DNA from: DATGMB01 sp035293845
GTDB taxonomy: Bacteria > Acidobacteriota > Terriglobia > Bryobacterales > Bryobacteraceae
Reading direction: 5' to 3'
Length of the DNA: 20,259 nucleotides
NCBI GenBank assembly: GCA_035293845.1
Contig: DATGMB010000250.1
Coordinates: 1-20,259, forward strand
The notes beneath the pieces were generated by a model. The model had not been told where the DNA came from, did not search any database, and saw nothing but the letters and a program-made list of their open reading frames with translations. Position 1 is the first letter of the stretch, and each line of letters begins with the position of its first letter. The position numbers and the translations under genes are program-made. Below, piece after piece: positions 19,583 to 20,259 of this stretch.

Positions 19583-20259
19583 TCCGGCAGCTCCTTGCCG
19601 CGCGTCTCTTCCGCCAGAGGCAGCAGCGCCAGTCCCGCGAGGAACGCGACCGAGGTCAGCGCGACGGGCGTGCCGATCGTGTGCATCCGCGCCACGCCCG
19701 CGCCCACCAGAAATGTCACGCCCGCGGCGAGGAAGCGCCCGAATGACGTGGCGAAGGCGAACGCGCTGCCGCGGCACTCGGTGCGATACTGTTCCGGCAG
19801 CCAGAGCGTGTACACGGAGAAATTCGCGCCGCCCACGCCCAGCAGAAACAGGCACGCCAGGAACCACGGCAGCGCGTTGGGCAGGTAGTACACGTAGCCG
19901 AATCCTACCGCGATACAGGCGAACATCAGCGCGAAATACGCCGCGAGCGCGCCGCGCCGGCCCAGCCGCGATGCCAGGTACGGCAGCGCGAAACAGCCCG
20001 CGATCGTCCCCGCGGAGAGCAGCATCGTCCCGTACGACGCCATCCGCCCGCCGTCGCGTGCCGCCAGATGGCGCACCGATGACGGCACATACACCGACCC
20101 CGCCCACAGCCCCACCATGGAAACGAACAGCAGCGCCGAATTGACCAGCGTGCGGCGGCGGTATTCGGGGGAAAAGATGGCGGCGAAGGCTTCGCGCGCG
20201 CGCACCGTCGCCCGCCGCTTCCGCCAACGCCCCGGCTCGGCCACGCCATAGCGGATGAA
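19579..20259 (-). CDS. MFS transporter, C-terminal half (partial)
   Basis: The last 226 residues of a major facilitator superfamily transporter whose start lies beyond the right edge; the frame is open to the window end. About six membrane helices are seen, equivalent to TM7-12 (LVNSALLFVSMVGLWAGSVY; YGTMLLSAGTIAGCFALPYL; ALAAYFALMFACIAVGFGYV; PWFLACLFLLGVGGANFSVY; FGRFLAAGVTFLVGAGVARM; ALTSVAFLAGLALLPL). The loop LASRLGRRGAL is the second-half copy of MFS motif A. LPEQYRTECRGSAFA and the terminal EETRGKELPE resemble the sugar-porter and metabolite:H+ symporter families. It overlaps the acyl-CoA ligase gene by four bases, so it probably imports the ligase or peptidase substrate. A GTG at 20244 is an internal Val codon, not a start. 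Confidence 0.85.
   Translation of the reverse strand, partial: FIRYGVAEPGRWRKRRATVRAREAFAAIFSPEYRRRTLVNSALLFVSMVGLWAGSVYVPSSVRHLAARDGGRMASYGTMLLSAGTIAGCFALPYLASRLGRRGALAAYFALMFACIAVGFGYVYYLPNALPWFLACLFLLGVGGANFSVYTLWLPEQYRTECRGSAFAFATSFGRFLAAGVTFLVGAGVARMHTIGTPVALTSVAFLAGLALLPLAEETRGKELPE

Overview
The window reads as a chromosomal segment of a high-GC soil bacterium, most likely an acidobacterium of the Bryobacterales/Solibacter type. This placement is inferred from gene content, not from a marker gene. The pointers are a TIGR03435/DUF3738 'soil-associated' protein, a roughly 1000-residue TonB-dependent protein with an N-terminal carboxypeptidase-regulatory domain, a PadR regulator divergent from a membrane gene, a DUF6807 protein, a fused membrane/spermidine-synthase-like protein and a PEP-CTERM protein. 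I see no rRNA, tRNA, CRISPR array, transposase or phage gene.

Layout. (1) 1-970, minus: the N-terminus of a DUF6807 secreted protein, preceded by a VapB-VapC toxin-antitoxin pair. The vapB promoter is an AT-rich palindrome and appears to give a leaderless mRNA. Just upstream lies a decayed ~53 bp copy of the DUF6807 gene start. (2) 1003-2301: a six-helix membrane protein (minus) divergent from a PadR regulator (plus), with a 21 bp dyad covering the membrane gene's promoter. (3) 2351-5756: a membrane/spermidine-synthase-like fusion (minus) divergent from a TIGR03435 protein (plus), with G-rich heptamer repeats between them. (4) 11072 down to 5773, minus: ECF sigma factor, a long zinc-finger membrane anti-sigma factor with a BON-like periplasmic segment, and a TonB-dependent outer-membrane protein. 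This looks like an envelope signalling and uptake locus. (5) 11217-14450, plus: a family 2 glycosyltransferase, a small conserved-looking hypothetical protein and a short BamA-like POTRA protein. (6) 14689-17044, plus: an operon of two tandem collagen-like secreted paralogues, both exactly 285 aa, and a PEP-CTERM protein, behind a structured leader. (7) 20259 down to 17041, minus: an MFS transporter (partial), an acyl-CoA ligase resembling malonyl/methylmalonyl-CoA synthetase, and an M20 metallopeptidase with a one-base frameshift. The joints in this operon are 4-base ATGA overlaps.

Functionally the window is mostly cell-envelope and cell-surface biology (outer-membrane receptor, anti-sigma factor, glycosyltransferase, POTRA protein, collagen-like and PEP-CTERM proteins), plus a small catabolic/transport operon. 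The best candidates for something poorly described are the collagen pair with its PEP-CTERM partner, the anti-sigma factor with a BON-like segment in front of a TonB receptor, the heptamer repeats, and the gene relic beside vapBC.
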